DNA from: Astrothelium macrocarpum
Taxonomy: Eukaryota > Ascomycota > Dothideomycetes > Trypetheliales > Trypetheliaceae
Reading direction: 5' to 3'
DNA: 64,000 bases
Assembly: GCA_021030915.1 (NCBI GenBank)
Contig: JAGEMR010000028.1
Span: 62,001 to 126,000 of the forward strand
The notes beneath the pieces are model-generated. The model had not been told where the DNA came from. It ran no database searches and saw only the letters and a list, made by a program, of their open reading frames with translations. The position numbers were made by a program, and so were the translations under genes. Of the stretch, positions 1 to 10,283 are shown in pieces (the stretch's first letter is position 1; each line of letters starts with the position of its first letter).

Positions 1-2565
1 TTCAATGAAAGAGAAGAAACGGGCTGAAAGCGATTCCAAGTATCAAATCAAACGGCGGACTTTTGAGCTAAAGCGCTTTGATTATTCTTCGTTCATGCAA
101 GATCTTCATGGAGGTCGAAAGGACCAAGAGATACTATCTCAATTGACCAAATACGCTGACGCCCAAGCAAGAGGCTATCTTTCAACCTCAAAGAAGATTG
201 AAGAGATGATGCCTCAATTAGAGGCCTTGACTCTTGAGGTGCAAGAAGCTGACAAAGAGTTTCAGCTCCAGCGAACGGAGCGCGAAGAAAAGCGGAGAGT
301 ACTTGAGAAAAGTACAAAGCCTTATAAGATGACGGAAGCATCGCTGCCACCACCATCTGCAGGACCAAATACACCAGCCGGCTCAACTAGCAGTAGGACT
401 GGGATGGTTGATGTAGATCCTCCCAAATCAAGTCATGGTCCACCCAATTTCCGATCTCTTGTCAGTTCGCCTCCCACAGTTGATGAAGGCACGCCTCTCC
501 TTGTGCCTGACCAGTCTCTTTCGCCTACAATTTCAGGAGTCGCGGGGACCACACCCGAACAAGCCAAGTTCAAAGGCATTCGTGATTTGGAAGAAAAAGA
601 CTACTCATCAAATTCAGGTGAAATCAACGGTACAACTCATCGTAAGGAAGGGCTTCTTTGGTCACTGAGTAGGCCTGGAAGTCACGTTGATCCTGTAGGA
701 ATCAATAAGCAAGCCTGGCATAAGTTCGTTGGACTCTTCTCCTATCTGATCAAAGCTAACATTTCACTCGCAGATACTGGATTGTGCTTGACCAAGGAAA
801 GCTATCCGAGTATGTAAATTGGAAGCAAAAACTCGATCTTCACATGGATCCAATCGATTTGAGAGTAGCATCTGTACGAGAAGCACGTAATGCGGAAAGA
901 CGATTCTGTTTCGAAGTCATAACGCCACATTTCACTCGAGTATATCAAGCCACTTCAGAAGACGACATGAAATCTTGGATATCAGCAATAAATAATGCTT
1001 TACAAAGTGCCTTTGAAGCGAAAGGACCCATCACAAACACGCCGACCCCTTCAGAAACCTCTCATTCGACGCGAAGAGATATAGCTGCAGTCTTGACCGG
1101 CAAAAGCTCATCTTTCTCTGGTGGTCATCGGTCATCAGCAATGAACATGTCAGGATCTGCTGTTGCGAAGGCTGTTGCTAGACACGCAACTGTTGGTGAC
1201 AAACCTGCCTACAAAAGGAGCGACAGCGAAGAGCAGTCTGCAAGACTACTAATGCAGCTCCGGAACAATGATGCTGGCAATAGCTACTGTGCGGACTGTG
1301 GCTCTGAAAGTCGTGTCGAGTGGGTATCTATAAATCTCGGTATCATTGTCTGTATCGAATGTAGTGGCATTCACCGCTCCTTGGGAACGCATATTTCGAA
1401 AATGCGATCTCTCACTTTGGATACCTCGGTTTTTACCCAAGATATCATCGAACTCCTCTTACAAGTCGGCAACCGGGTATCAAACATGATTTGGGAAGCA
1501 CGACTTGACAGGTCGCAAAAACCAAACCACCAAGCAAGCCGCGACCAGCGTCTCCGTTTCATCTCTGCAAAATACGCCGACCACGCCTACGTCGAACCTA
1601 TCGACGTCTCACACAGCCACTACCGCAACCCCGACGAAATGCTCCTCGCCAGCATCAAACAAAACCAACTCCAAAACGTCCTCCACGCCATCGCCCTCCG
1701 CGCCAACCTCAACGCACACGACAAATCCCGCAACACCCACGCCGTCTTCCTCGCCCTCGCCGCCGCCGACCCCGCCCGCCCAGGCTCCTCCGCCACCTCT
1801 CCAGCCTCCACCTCCCCCTCCGCACGTCCAACCACTCCATCCGGCCAAACCTCCCCCTCCAGCACAGCCACCCGCAAACCCTTCCCCATCGCAGAACTCC
1901 TCCTCCAAAACGGCGCCGACGTCCCCGCTCTCCCCGCGCCTATCCCGCTCTCAATCGCAGCCAAAGCCTACCTCGACCACAAACTCGACCAGAAGCTCGG
2001 CCGCACCTACCTCAACACCCCCCACAACGCCGGCAACCCGCCCGCCACCACCGCCGGCGTCACGGGCGACCGCACCTCCGCCTCCTTCCTGACGCCCACC
2101 ACGGCCGGCACATCGCCCGGTTCGTCGCCCAGCGGCCGCAACGCCACGCCCATCTCGCCGCCCGCGTCGGGTTCCGCGCGGCGCCGGCCGTCGTTCGGCG
2201 CGCTGCGCGTCTCGGAGCCGAGCGCGCGCGGCACCACCCCGGATCTCACCATCACCAGCAGCAGTAGCGGCGGAGGAGGTGGTGGGTTTGGGTTTGGGGG
2301 GCCGATCCCGCGCGCGTCGAATGGCGACACGATCACCGCGCTGCCGAGCATTGTCGCGGGGAATGGAAGTACCCCGACGGAGCGGGCGCGGGAGCGCGAG
2401 GGTGGGAAGCTCCTGAAGCGGCAAGGGAGTGGTGGCAGTGCCGCGAGACTGGGGCGTGGGAGTGTGGGTGATATTGGGGGTGCGGTGGGGAGATTGGGTG
2501 GGAGGGCGAGTGTGAGTGGGGAGAGTGGGGATGGGAAGACGGGGCCGAAGATTAATTGGATATGA
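1..2565 (+). CDS. BAR-PH-ArfGAP protein (Arf GTPase-activating protein, Csx2/ACAP type), 5' truncated
   Basis: Activates GTP hydrolysis on Arf GTPases at membranes. The reading frame is already open at the window edge, so the N-terminus is missing. From the Met at 5 the joined protein is 836 aa. One intron, 724-773 (GTTCGT..CAG, branch GCTAAC), restores the PH-domain sequence HKYWIVLDQGKL. In order: the end of a BAR-like coiled coil (about residues 1-110), a Ser/Pro linker, a PH domain (about 213-315), and an ArfGAP zinc finger with the CxxC pairs YCADCG and CIEC (about 1285-1365) and the catalytic Arg of SGIHRSLG. A weak ankyrin-like stretch and a long low-complexity Ser/Pro/Gly tail follow. 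Composition changes sharply near 1560: the third codon position becomes almost all C, then G after about 2270. The family call is firm; the exact paralogue is not. Confidence 0.9.
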
Positions 2566-3015
2566 GATTGTGGGGAAACGCTCGGTGATTGGATAGAGTG
2601 GGTTTAGGGTGAGAAGAGTTGGCAGAGTTTGGATTGTGAAGTTTTGGGTTAGGAGTGTTGGAGCTGATTTGGCGTTTAAGGTATGGGCTTGACGAGCGAG
2701 GGAGGACTTTGTACGGATTGGGTACTGTGCAAGTCGGTTGGGTTAGGTTTCTAGGAATGGAATGGAGCAGTGTGAGCTGCTATGAGTGGGTAATAGGAAG
2801 GTAATGTAATGAACTATAGTCATTGTCATGCTGTTGTCGACAACGTGTCCCTGCCAATGCTCCAATACAAAATCTACAGTAGGCTCGGAAAATCACCACT
2901 TCGTTGGATGATCAACGGTCATCGAATAAGCAACTTTCAACTATTTGAGCAACTGACCAAAGAGCTATCAAAGCAGTCAAGTGAGTAGTGATTCGAATGG
3001 CTATTAGAACAAGTA
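2566..3015. other. Intergenic, 3' flank of ArfGAP gene
   Basis: No gene seen. The first 150 bases continue the G-rich strand bias of the preceding coding end. A TA dinucleotide at 3014-3015 is the left target-site duplication of the adjacent transposon. Confidence 0.6.
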
Positions 3016-3058
3016 AGTCGGAACCCATGGAATCCGGCAGCCCCCTGAATCCGGCAGC
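3016..3058. repeat. Left terminal inverted repeat of Fot1/pogo-like element
   Basis: Starts AGTCGGAACCCATGG and pairs perfectly over 43 bases with 4766-4808. It holds two tandem copies of GAATCCGGCAGCCCCC; the left end keeps both C runs, while the right end loses the outer C run of the second copy. Confidence 0.95.
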
Positions 3059-3127
3059 CCCCACCACTTAATTTCATTCCATCTGATTCAATTGAATTCG
3101 CTCCACCACCCACCACGCTGCTTCAAT

Positions 3128-4714
3128 ATGGCTGATCGTGAATTTGTAATTATTTCTGCTATCGCTGATTATAAATCTGGTATTTATTCTTCAATAGTTC
3201 AAACGGCCAATGTGTACGGTTTGTCTAAATCTACTCTTCAAAAACGCATTCAAGATATACAAAATAAACGTATTAATCACGAATATCAATAACGATTATC
3301 TTTATATTAAAAGGAATTCCTCATATAATGGATTATTAATGAAAATAATTAAGGATTTCTTTTAAATCATGATCGTTTTCGTAAAATGGCCGTTCGAATT
3401 ATTCGTATTAATAAAAATAAAAAATCCATTGATAAATAATAGATTTTCAATTTCATTAAATATAATTCATGTATTAAATTTATAATCGGATGAAAATTAA
3501 ATACGAATTGAATCGAATATATATCCAAAAATCAAATTATCATATTTTTAAAATATTTTAATAAAATATATAAATAATTCAATATCCGTCTAAAAAATAT
3601 ATGAAATATGAACGAATAAGATTTAGAATTAGATATCTATATGAATTTTATTGTATTCATTCTTTCAGATAAAAAACGTATTTATAAAAAAATATCATAG
3701 AATCATTAATAGATTTCAATTATTAAAATTGTCAGTTTATAAAATCGCTTTATCGATCCATTCATTATATTTAAAAATAAGAATTTTTAAATCATCTGAT
3801 TTCGTTTGAATGAAATATCGAATTGGAATTATATCATTTCATTAAATGATTGGACATTAAATAAAATTAGATTAAAATGACTGACGCGTATATTTGAATC
3901 ACAAATATATTCTGAATATAATGAATATAAATTTTTATTATTAGATGAATATATAAATCATATTAATATGGATTTCATATACACGTATAAAGATTTCAAA
4001 ATCGAATTAATATTTATATCTTCTCATATTTTTTATATTCTTTAATTATTAGATATTTATGATTTTAATTTTATTAAAATTTATTATCGTAATCAAATTA
4101 AAATTTTTAATTAATTCAACGATAATATCACGGTCAAAAAAGATCGTTTTATTCATTATTATAATCTTATATATATAATAGGCCTTATTTCACGTAATAT
4201 TCGTATTGAATGGAAGAGAACTGATTTGATGTCTTTCAATTTGAAGAAATCATTATCGTCTTCGTTTGTATTCGATTCATAAATGGAACCAAAATCTCAG
4301 ACATTTCTATAATAAAAACGATCTCATTCATATTCATTTAAAATACCACGAAACGTTCAGAAATTCCAGATAATTATTCGTATATTTAACAAATCTATTC
4401 GTATGAATAATAAAATGAGACATTTATTTGATAAAATAAATAAAACATTGATAATAATAATAATGAATATGACTAAATTGAAAGATAGAAATATACATTT
4501 ATAACACAAATTAGAATCAAATATTATTAAATCAATTAAAAAAATTATTATAATTAACGCGAATGAGTGTTTTGCGACCGTAAAACGGATTCAGAAGACG
4601 ATTACTGAAATAGCTACTTCATCAGCCAATTCAGCACCTAAGGCAAAAAAAACACGTACAAAGGCTGCCGCTGAGCCTATTTACAGCGCCATGTGTACAA
4701 AATTTCAATCTTAG
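3128..4714 (+). pseudogene. Fot1/pogo-type transposase, inactivated by in-frame stops
   Basis: From ATG 3128 to the TAG at 4712-4714 one frame of 529 codons can be followed without any frameshift, about the usual length for a Fot1/pogo transposase, but with many internal stops, the first at 3290. The N-terminus is a psq-type helix-turn-helix (KSGIYSSIVQTANVYGLSKS). A CENP-B/Tc5-like segment follows (GFLLNHDRFRKMAVRIIRIN). Near 3925-4075 the DDE_1 core can still be read (KFLLLDEYINHINMDFI, matching the family pattern LxLDGHxSHxxxxFI). The last 50 codons, Lys/Ala-rich, are undamaged. Substitution-only decay points to RIP-like mutation rather than ordinary pseudogene wear. Confidence 0.88.
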
Positions 4715-4765
4715 CTGTTGTTATTGAAATAATTACACCGAATTTAAATCAGACGAAATGGTGGT

Positions 4766-4808
4766 GCTGCCGGATTCAGGGGGCTGCCGGATTCCATGGG
4801 TTCCGACT
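4766..4808. repeat. Right terminal inverted repeat of Fot1/pogo-like element
   Basis: Exact reverse complement of 3016-3058; followed by the TA duplication at 4809-4810. Confidence 0.95.
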
Positions 4809-4810
4809 TA

Positions 4811-5568
4811 GGTACTTTATTGACTCCCTAACTTAGGTACACGCTATCACATAATCAACGTATTCTTCCGGATCTAGCTTCTGACTATTTTTTGCGGTCT
4901 AGCTCGTAGATTCAGACAGTTTCATTGGCTCGGTATGTCCCTGTCGAAGGATGGGATCGACAGCGCCTTCGCCAGAGATGAATCGAAAATGTTGCTGAGT
5001 GACCAGGGTAGAGGAACGCCCCACTTTCGTGCACAGTCCCGGCTTATGCAAACCTTGTTATAATATTTCGAATTTGAATATCTCAATAACTAGCTCCGTA
5101 CAATATATTTTTACATCGAATTTTGATCTTTCTGAAGTTGTTAACACAACAGTAATTTAGAGTGTACTTTGCTTCGGATTGCGGTGCAAATCACATGCCC
5201 GGAATACCCATAAGGATTGTCAGAACGCTGCCATGGATTACCTGATTAGAAATTAAGTCATTGTGGGCCAGAATTGAACTGGATTTAAACCTGAAAGCCG
5301 GAAAGCTATGTGGCTAGACTAATCAGCAGCCGTCGAGGCTGGCTCCGACTATCTTATCAGATTCCATCGCGGTTTAGTCTCATCTCAGTAAGATCTCATC
5401 TCATCTACATCTCATCTAAGCTAGATCTCATCTCATCTGGATCTCATCTAATTTAGCCCTAATCTCATTTAGCTACTGTCTAGGAACCGTGACAAGGATT
5501 GCTGATCCACTGTCTAGGCGAGACGGGCACAATTTCTTGACACTCATCCAGATCCCGCCTTAGAGCGT
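4811..5568. other. Intergenic between transposon and MFS gene, with ATCTCATCT repeats
   Basis: No gene seen. The decamer ACTTAGGTAC occurs twice just after the transposon (about 4806-4842). Around 5378-5468 there is an imperfect array of ATCTCATCT-like units, about 100 bp upstream of the transporter start. A tRNA-like string near 5262-5335 was considered and rejected. Confidence 0.5.
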
Positions 5569-7071
5569 ATGGACAATTTACACACCAGCGAACTCAGTCC
5601 AGGCGGCACTGACGAAGAATCCAACCTGTACTCGAGCAATTCAGGCTATCCAGACTATCACCCCTTCAATTGGAGTCTACAGGCGAAATGGGCCGTCACA
5701 TTGACTACTTGCTTTACATGCTTCGCAGTTGGACTCAATGCTACGTGCATGGCTGGCGCGTCAACACCTATCAATAAACAGTTTGGTATCTCGGATACCC
5801 ATTTTCCGAATTCTTATTGGCCTATCGCCTCGTGGACCGTCGGAGCGGCTATCGTGCCAATGGTCATCCTGCCTGTGATGGAGGCGCACGGCTTTCGACC
5901 CGGCTACCTAATTTGCTACACTATATTTTTGGTCCTCATTATACCGCAAGCCGTAGCAAAAACTTTTTGGACTCTCATTGCCTGCCGATTTTTCGCCGGT
6001 GGTGCTGCCGGCGTACTTCAAAATGGAATGGATGGCATCATTGCCGACATTTGGCCCGGGGCTGTTCGACGTAGTCTGCCCGTATCAATCTACGTTACTG
6101 GATTGTTAGCAGGGGTCAGTCTAGGCCCTGTATTTGGTGGTGCCATAGTCTACAATCATTCCTGGAGATGGATATTCTACGTTCAACTGATCATTTATGG
6201 AATTGCTTTTATTCCCATTCTCATCGTCCTAAGAGAGACACGTGGCTCGGTCATCAAAGCAAAGTTCTTGAAAGTGAGCACAAGCACACGCATTCCCACT
6301 GCGGCACTGGAAGATAAAGGATCGTTGCTTCCGTCTGCGAGGCTTCTTTACGATACTCTGATTTTCCCCGCGTACCTTTTATGCACCGAACCGGTAGTTT
6401 TCGTGTTTACACTCCTTTCGGCGCTATCCTATGGCGTGGTTTTCATATCCACCCAAAGCGTCACTCTGATCTTCATGACGAATTACAACTTCGCCGAGTA
6501 CCAGGCCGGCCTTGTTCAGGCGGCAGTAGTCATCGGCGAAGTCCTCGGATTTGTAGGCTGCCTTTTCCAGAACCTTTGGTATGCCCATGCGACAAAATCG
6601 AGACCTAGTATGTCTGAAGTAGATCTCTCCGAGGTCCGCCTCTACTTGAGTATTCCAGCGAGTTTCATCGGGCTCACGTCAGGCTTATTCTGGTACGGAT
6701 GGACGAGCTCATCATCTTTACCGTGGATACTCCCCGCGATAGGACTGACCTTGGTTGGTTTTGGGGTTACGATGGTTATGCAAGCAATCATGATGTATGT
6801 GACAGATGCGTATGCAAAATATGCAGCAAGCGCGAGTGCTGCGGTGTGCTTTGGAGAGAACATCTTCGCAGCGTTCCTTCCTCTTGCAGCACAAAGCATG
6901 TACACGAAACTTGGTTTTCAATGGGCAAGTTCAGTGCTTGCGTTCGCTGCGCTAATCCTCAGTTTTGCACCCATTATTCTTGTGGTAAAGGGAAAGCGCA
7001 TCAGAGAGCGCAGCCCGTTCATGCGGAAAGCGATGCTTGAACAAGATGGAAGAGTTCTGAGCCTCAGCTAA
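5569..7071 (+). CDS. Major facilitator superfamily transporter (DHA1-like)
   Basis: A 500-residue intronless protein with about 12 hydrophobic membrane segments in two bundles split by a polar loop near residues 220-250. A hydrophilic N-terminus of about 40 residues precedes the first helix (WAVTLTTCFTCFAVGLN). The RFFAGGAAGVLQNG stretch around residue 140 and the following WPGAVRRS loop resemble motifs of fungal polyamine/multidrug proton antiporters (DHA1). It probably exports or imports a small organic compound at the plasma membrane, but the substrate cannot be read from sequence. Nothing in its flanks suggests a biosynthetic cluster. The start is the first ATG; there is no in-frame ATG upstream before a stop. 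Confidence 0.9.
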   Translation: MDNLHTSELSPGGTDEESNLYSSNSGYPDYHPFNWSLQAKWAVTLTTCFTCFAVGLNATCMAGASTPINKQFGISDTHFPNSYWPIASWTVGAAIVPMVILPVMEAHGFRPGYLICYTIFLVLIIPQAVAKTFWTLIACRFFAGGAAGVLQNGMDGIIADIWPGAVRRSLPVSIYVTGLLAGVSLGPVFGGAIVYNHSWRWIFYVQLIIYGIAFIPILIVLRETRGSVIKAKFLKVSTSTRIPTAALEDKGSLLPSARLLYDTLIFPAYLLCTEPVVFVFTLLSALSYGVVFISTQSVTLIFMTNYNFAEYQAGLVQAAVVIGEVLGFVGCLFQNLWYAHATKSRPSMSEVDLSEVRLYLSIPASFIGLTSGLFWYGWTSSSSLPWILPAIGLTLVGFGVTMVMQAIMMYVTDAYAKYAASASAAVCFGENIFAAFLPLAAQSMYTKLGFQWASSVLAFAALILSFAPIILVVKGKRIRERSPFMRKAMLEQDGRVLSLS

Positions 7072-7684
7072 TCAACATGCTGTACACAGGAGCATGAAAA
7101 TATCAACAGACGTAGGTATATCGAAATACTTTGTCAAAATTAGACTGACTGCACATGATCTAGGCAGCGCGTGGCAAGTGTCCGCTCATCAACCGACCAT
7201 GAGTGTAATTACGAAGCTACAGACTTTACTTGCATGCTGAAAGACACTTTCATTGAAACAAAATTATAGAGAAACTTGGTTGTCAAGTGGGGCTTGTGAT
7301 ATCGCTTCGCACCAACAGGCTTTGATGATTTTTATGATCTGGAGTGTTTGAGATTGATATATGGCTGAACTGTTGTCGCGACGGTCGTTACGGCGCTCAG
7401 TCAATTATTCAAACAACTATTCAGTCATTGATTGGTCATTAACCGGCCAGATAGCCGCTCAAACGATTGAAACTTGACTGTCCAAGAGCATGGTGTCGAT
7501 TTGGTAGAAATTTATGTGTTTTCACCATTTCGCCCTAGCGTCGCACTGAGATTTCTTGAGACTTTACGCTGCGGTCAGCCGTCGGCAACCTATAGATCAT
7601 GGCTAGATTTGCACGTACGAGGCTGGAAACAATGTATTTTCATGAGTTAGTGTCGAATTGCATTATCTCACTAAACTCGCTTGG
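7072..7684. other. Intergenic, 3' of MFS gene
   Basis: No gene, RNA or repeat recognised. The segment is ordinary unique sequence of mid GC content. Confidence 0.5.
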
Positions 7685-8185
7685 ATGAATCAGATTTCAT
7701 TGCCGGGTAAACTTTCGTTCGCATGTCCCTCCGTAGCTCTGTGCATTGACTATTGGTTTAACACGAATGCTATACACAAAGGCGCGCTTTCTTTGACTCG
7801 AACGTGTGAATCGCAAGGAGGAGCGCTACGCCGTTTTCAAACTGGGTTTGCTGTCTTCGCAATATTCACCACTGGAAACCTGGAAAAGACATGTAGTACA
7901 CTATTCCCAACATCGTGTCAGGGGCTGTTTTGTGAATACAATGGTTCGACTGATCGTCCATATCCCATTATGTTGATAACTCAAATGATGAATGAGCCGG
8001 TTTGCTTCTCGAAGGTCATGTCTGGTCAGGTAAAGTCGGTGGGCTCATCCATTGACAAACCAACAAACAGTTCGGTCGACATGAGTTATCACGTATTAGC
8101 ACTAGGAATCCTTGTTTGCTCTCAAAGAGACCACTTTATTCACTTTTATCCAGGCTTCATTCTGGCTGGCCTAACAATCGTGTAA
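7685..8185 (+). CDS. Possible orphan gene, 166 aa
   Basis: A single open frame from ATG 7685 to TAA 8185 in an otherwise gene-free 1.5-kb gap. It is longer than expected by chance at this GC content, but has no recognisable domain, no clear signal peptide and no splice sites needed. It contains seven cysteines and a hydrophobic C-terminus. It could be a lineage-specific protein or a chance ORF; transcript data would decide. Confidence 0.25.
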   Translation: MNQISLPGKLSFACPSVALCIDYWFNTNAIHKGALSLTRTCESQGGALRRFQTGFAVFAIFTTGNLEKTCSTLFPTSCQGLFCEYNGSTDRPYPIMLITQMMNEPVCFSKVMSGQVKSVGSSIDKPTNSSVDMSYHVLALGILVCSQRDHFIHFYPGFILAGLTIV

Positions 8186-8607
8186 CCATGTTTCGAATCA
8201 TCGCATGCGACTCAGAATAGCTGCGAAATTGGTTAATGGAAGTAGAATTCGGACAGGAGTCAGGCAAGGAATGATTCGATCATGAATGAACAGCAATACT
8301 TAAAGCCACGCATCCCATGGGTCTCAGCGACCAATTTGAACATTCGAACATTCGAACATCTTCAACAGAATCTCTTGGCTTCATCTTTTATTGAGCCTGT
8401 CTATCAATAGCCAAAGTCCTGGCAAGAGATTGTCTCCTGGAGAGGCATTTTCATTGTTCCACCCAACCATCAATCTTTCATTTTCCTCTCTCCGAAACAC
8501 CATTGGAGGGTTCCATAGAAGGGAGGTAGTTTGAACTTGGCTTTTCACTTCTTGTCCCAAGGACCTTTAGTGCACGATCTTGTGTTTGATCTTACTCTTC
8601 CGACAAA
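8186..8607. other. Upstream region of hypothetical gene
   Basis: No gene seen. A short direct repeat of ATTCGAACA (three copies, about 8335-8358) and pyrimidine-rich stretches before the ATG at 8608 look like a promoter/leader region. Confidence 0.4.
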
Positions 8608-9639
8608 ATGAACATATACGACTATGTTTCAGAAGATGACCCGGAATCTGGACAGGAACCAGTAGTGAGAGATGGAATGCCAAACTGTACTCGGTGGTGG
8701 CACAAGAATATGAATGCTGCGGAGAGGGATAACCTTAAGAAAAATAAACAGCAATGGAACAACCGAGAAGGGTGGATTTGCCAACCACTTGACGACAATG
8801 AAAAAAAAGAACTTAAGAAGCATGCAGCCATGAAGGCGGACCGGATACGTGCGTAGAGTTCAAACACGGGCCGTGACTGGGCTAAAAAGATCAAAAATCT
8901 ACCCAGGTTTTCTTCAGCTCCGGGGACATTCACAATTCCAAATTATCGGCCAGCGACATCCTCACGAACTCCTCTTACGACGACTTCTCAAGGCTCGTCC
9001 TCTGGCACGGGGGCCTCAGGAAATCAGCCGGCTCCGCGAACAGGGTATCCGTCTGTCACGATGGCACAAGCAACACCCACAGGGCTTATATGGTCGCATG
9101 ACCCTGCGACAGCTTCGGCGGAAGCATCAGCCTCACAGGCTGGAAGTGGAGCACCGCAGCCTCATGGCAAAGCGAAAGTTGTTGATATAGGTGATGAGCT
9201 TCAGCGAGTAATAGACCGAGTTGAAGCACAAAAAACTTTCATCATATCAATGGAGGGTAAGTTGCCGAAAGATCCGGATGACAAGAGCATACAAGATGCC
9301 AAGAATGCGGGGAAGTATCGAACCGATGTAGAGGCGAAAAGGGACTGTTGGCTTCAACTTGAAGCCAAGCTCAAGAAACAGCGTGAAGAATTGACGAGAT
9401 ACGCCCCGTTGGAGAGCCTTAACCCGCAAGAAACCCCCGAAGCTCCTTTCGCGGAACTCAGAGTGAGTGACTCACCCCGACCTCCATCCCGACAAGCATC
9501 ATCTCCACCGACTGCTGAGGCGGTTGCTGCGGCGGCTACTGTTGCTCGCCGGCAACGAAGCGAGAGCGAAGAGACCGGTTCATCAAAGGTGCCAAAGACA
9601 GGAGCAAGCGGTCGGGGACGAGGCCAACCGAGACGTTGA
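8608..9639 (+). CDS. Hypothetical protein, two exons, 320 aa
   Basis: Exons 8608-8848 and 8918-9639. The 69-bp intron (GTGCGT..TTCTTCAG) removes an in-frame TAG at 8854 and keeps the frame. The N-terminus is acidic and then rich in Trp and Lys (WWHKNMNAAERDNLKKNK); the middle is Ser/Thr/Pro-rich; a predicted helical segment lies around residues 195-260 (two charged stretches with Lys/Glu); the C-terminus is disordered and ends in a GRGRGQPRR basic patch. No known domain is recognised. The basic ends hint at nucleic-acid or nuclear localisation, which is inference only. It converges with the capsid-like gene downstream. Confidence 0.6.
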
Positions 9640-10283
9640 ATACCACTCCAACCAAGTTCTGGGCACAAATGACGACAAGCCAGACTGTCTGTGACAGCTT
9701 TGCTGATTGACAATATTACGATACATATACCACAGGAGAAATCTCTATAATTGTCATCCGCTAGACGGTTCGACACTTTTTTTTTTTTCCTTTTGTTTCC
9801 TTTAGGAGTCATCCTGGTTTGAGGTCTGGATACCTGGGTGATGTATGAACATCGATACCCATTCCCACATTTGTTGCATACACAAGCCCCTGTTTTCTCC
9901 TGATTTTGAGCGGACAATTGTATATTTCAGTAGCACTTCACTTTCTTTCGGATTGGATCATCGTGCAGGCTGTTTGATTCTGGCCTGATCTCTCATATTT
10001 TCATCAACAGCGTGGCACTTCTATGCAATCATCTGCCGTGCAGAATAACTTGGGTTTCCTGGTTTGACTTGACATTTCATGAAATTTTGGCATTGATACC
10101 CCTGTTTGACATCTTTCTAAATCTCTGGTAGATTTTCTTAAATGACATTTGCTGAAGCAAGTTGTGATTTGAAATTTATCTTTCTCCCGTCGCGAGCTTG
10201 AGAATACTTACACTTTGACTTGCGAACAGTAGTGTGGATCGATAGGAAAGGGGTAGCTGAGGCATAGCATTCAGGCCTTTGCT
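9640..10283. other. Intergenic between convergent genes, with T12 tract
   Basis: Shared 3' region of the hypothetical gene (+) and the capsid-like gene (-). A run of 12 T at 9777-9788 reads as a poly(A)-like run on the minus strand about 500 bases beyond the capsid-like stop codon. No gene seen. Confidence 0.5.

Larger units (their letters stand above)
3016..4808 (+). mobile_element. Fot1/pogo-family DNA transposon, complete ends, mutationally inactivated
   Basis: A 1,793-bp element with perfect 43-bp terminal inverted repeats (3016-3058 and 4766-4808), flanked by TA on both sides (3014-3015, 4809-4810) as expected of the Tc1/mariner/pogo superfamily. The interior (about 3300-4555) is extremely AT-rich, while both ends keep normal composition. 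It carries one transposase frame (see the pseudogene entry). Length, TA duplication and transposase type all fit Fot1/pogo elements of fungi. Confidence 0.93.

Noticed and set aside
1505..2092. 195-codon Pro/Ser/Thr frame overlapping the ArfGAP gene, and the long antisense frames there
   Set aside because: Shadow frames created by the extreme C-rich bias of the true gene, which removes stop codons in other frames.
5262..5335. tRNA-like string on the minus strand (CCAG-TTCAATT-CTGG T-arm-like hairpin)
   Set aside because: A T-arm-like hairpin can be drawn, but anticodon and D stems do not pair and box B is imperfect; at most a decayed tRNA.
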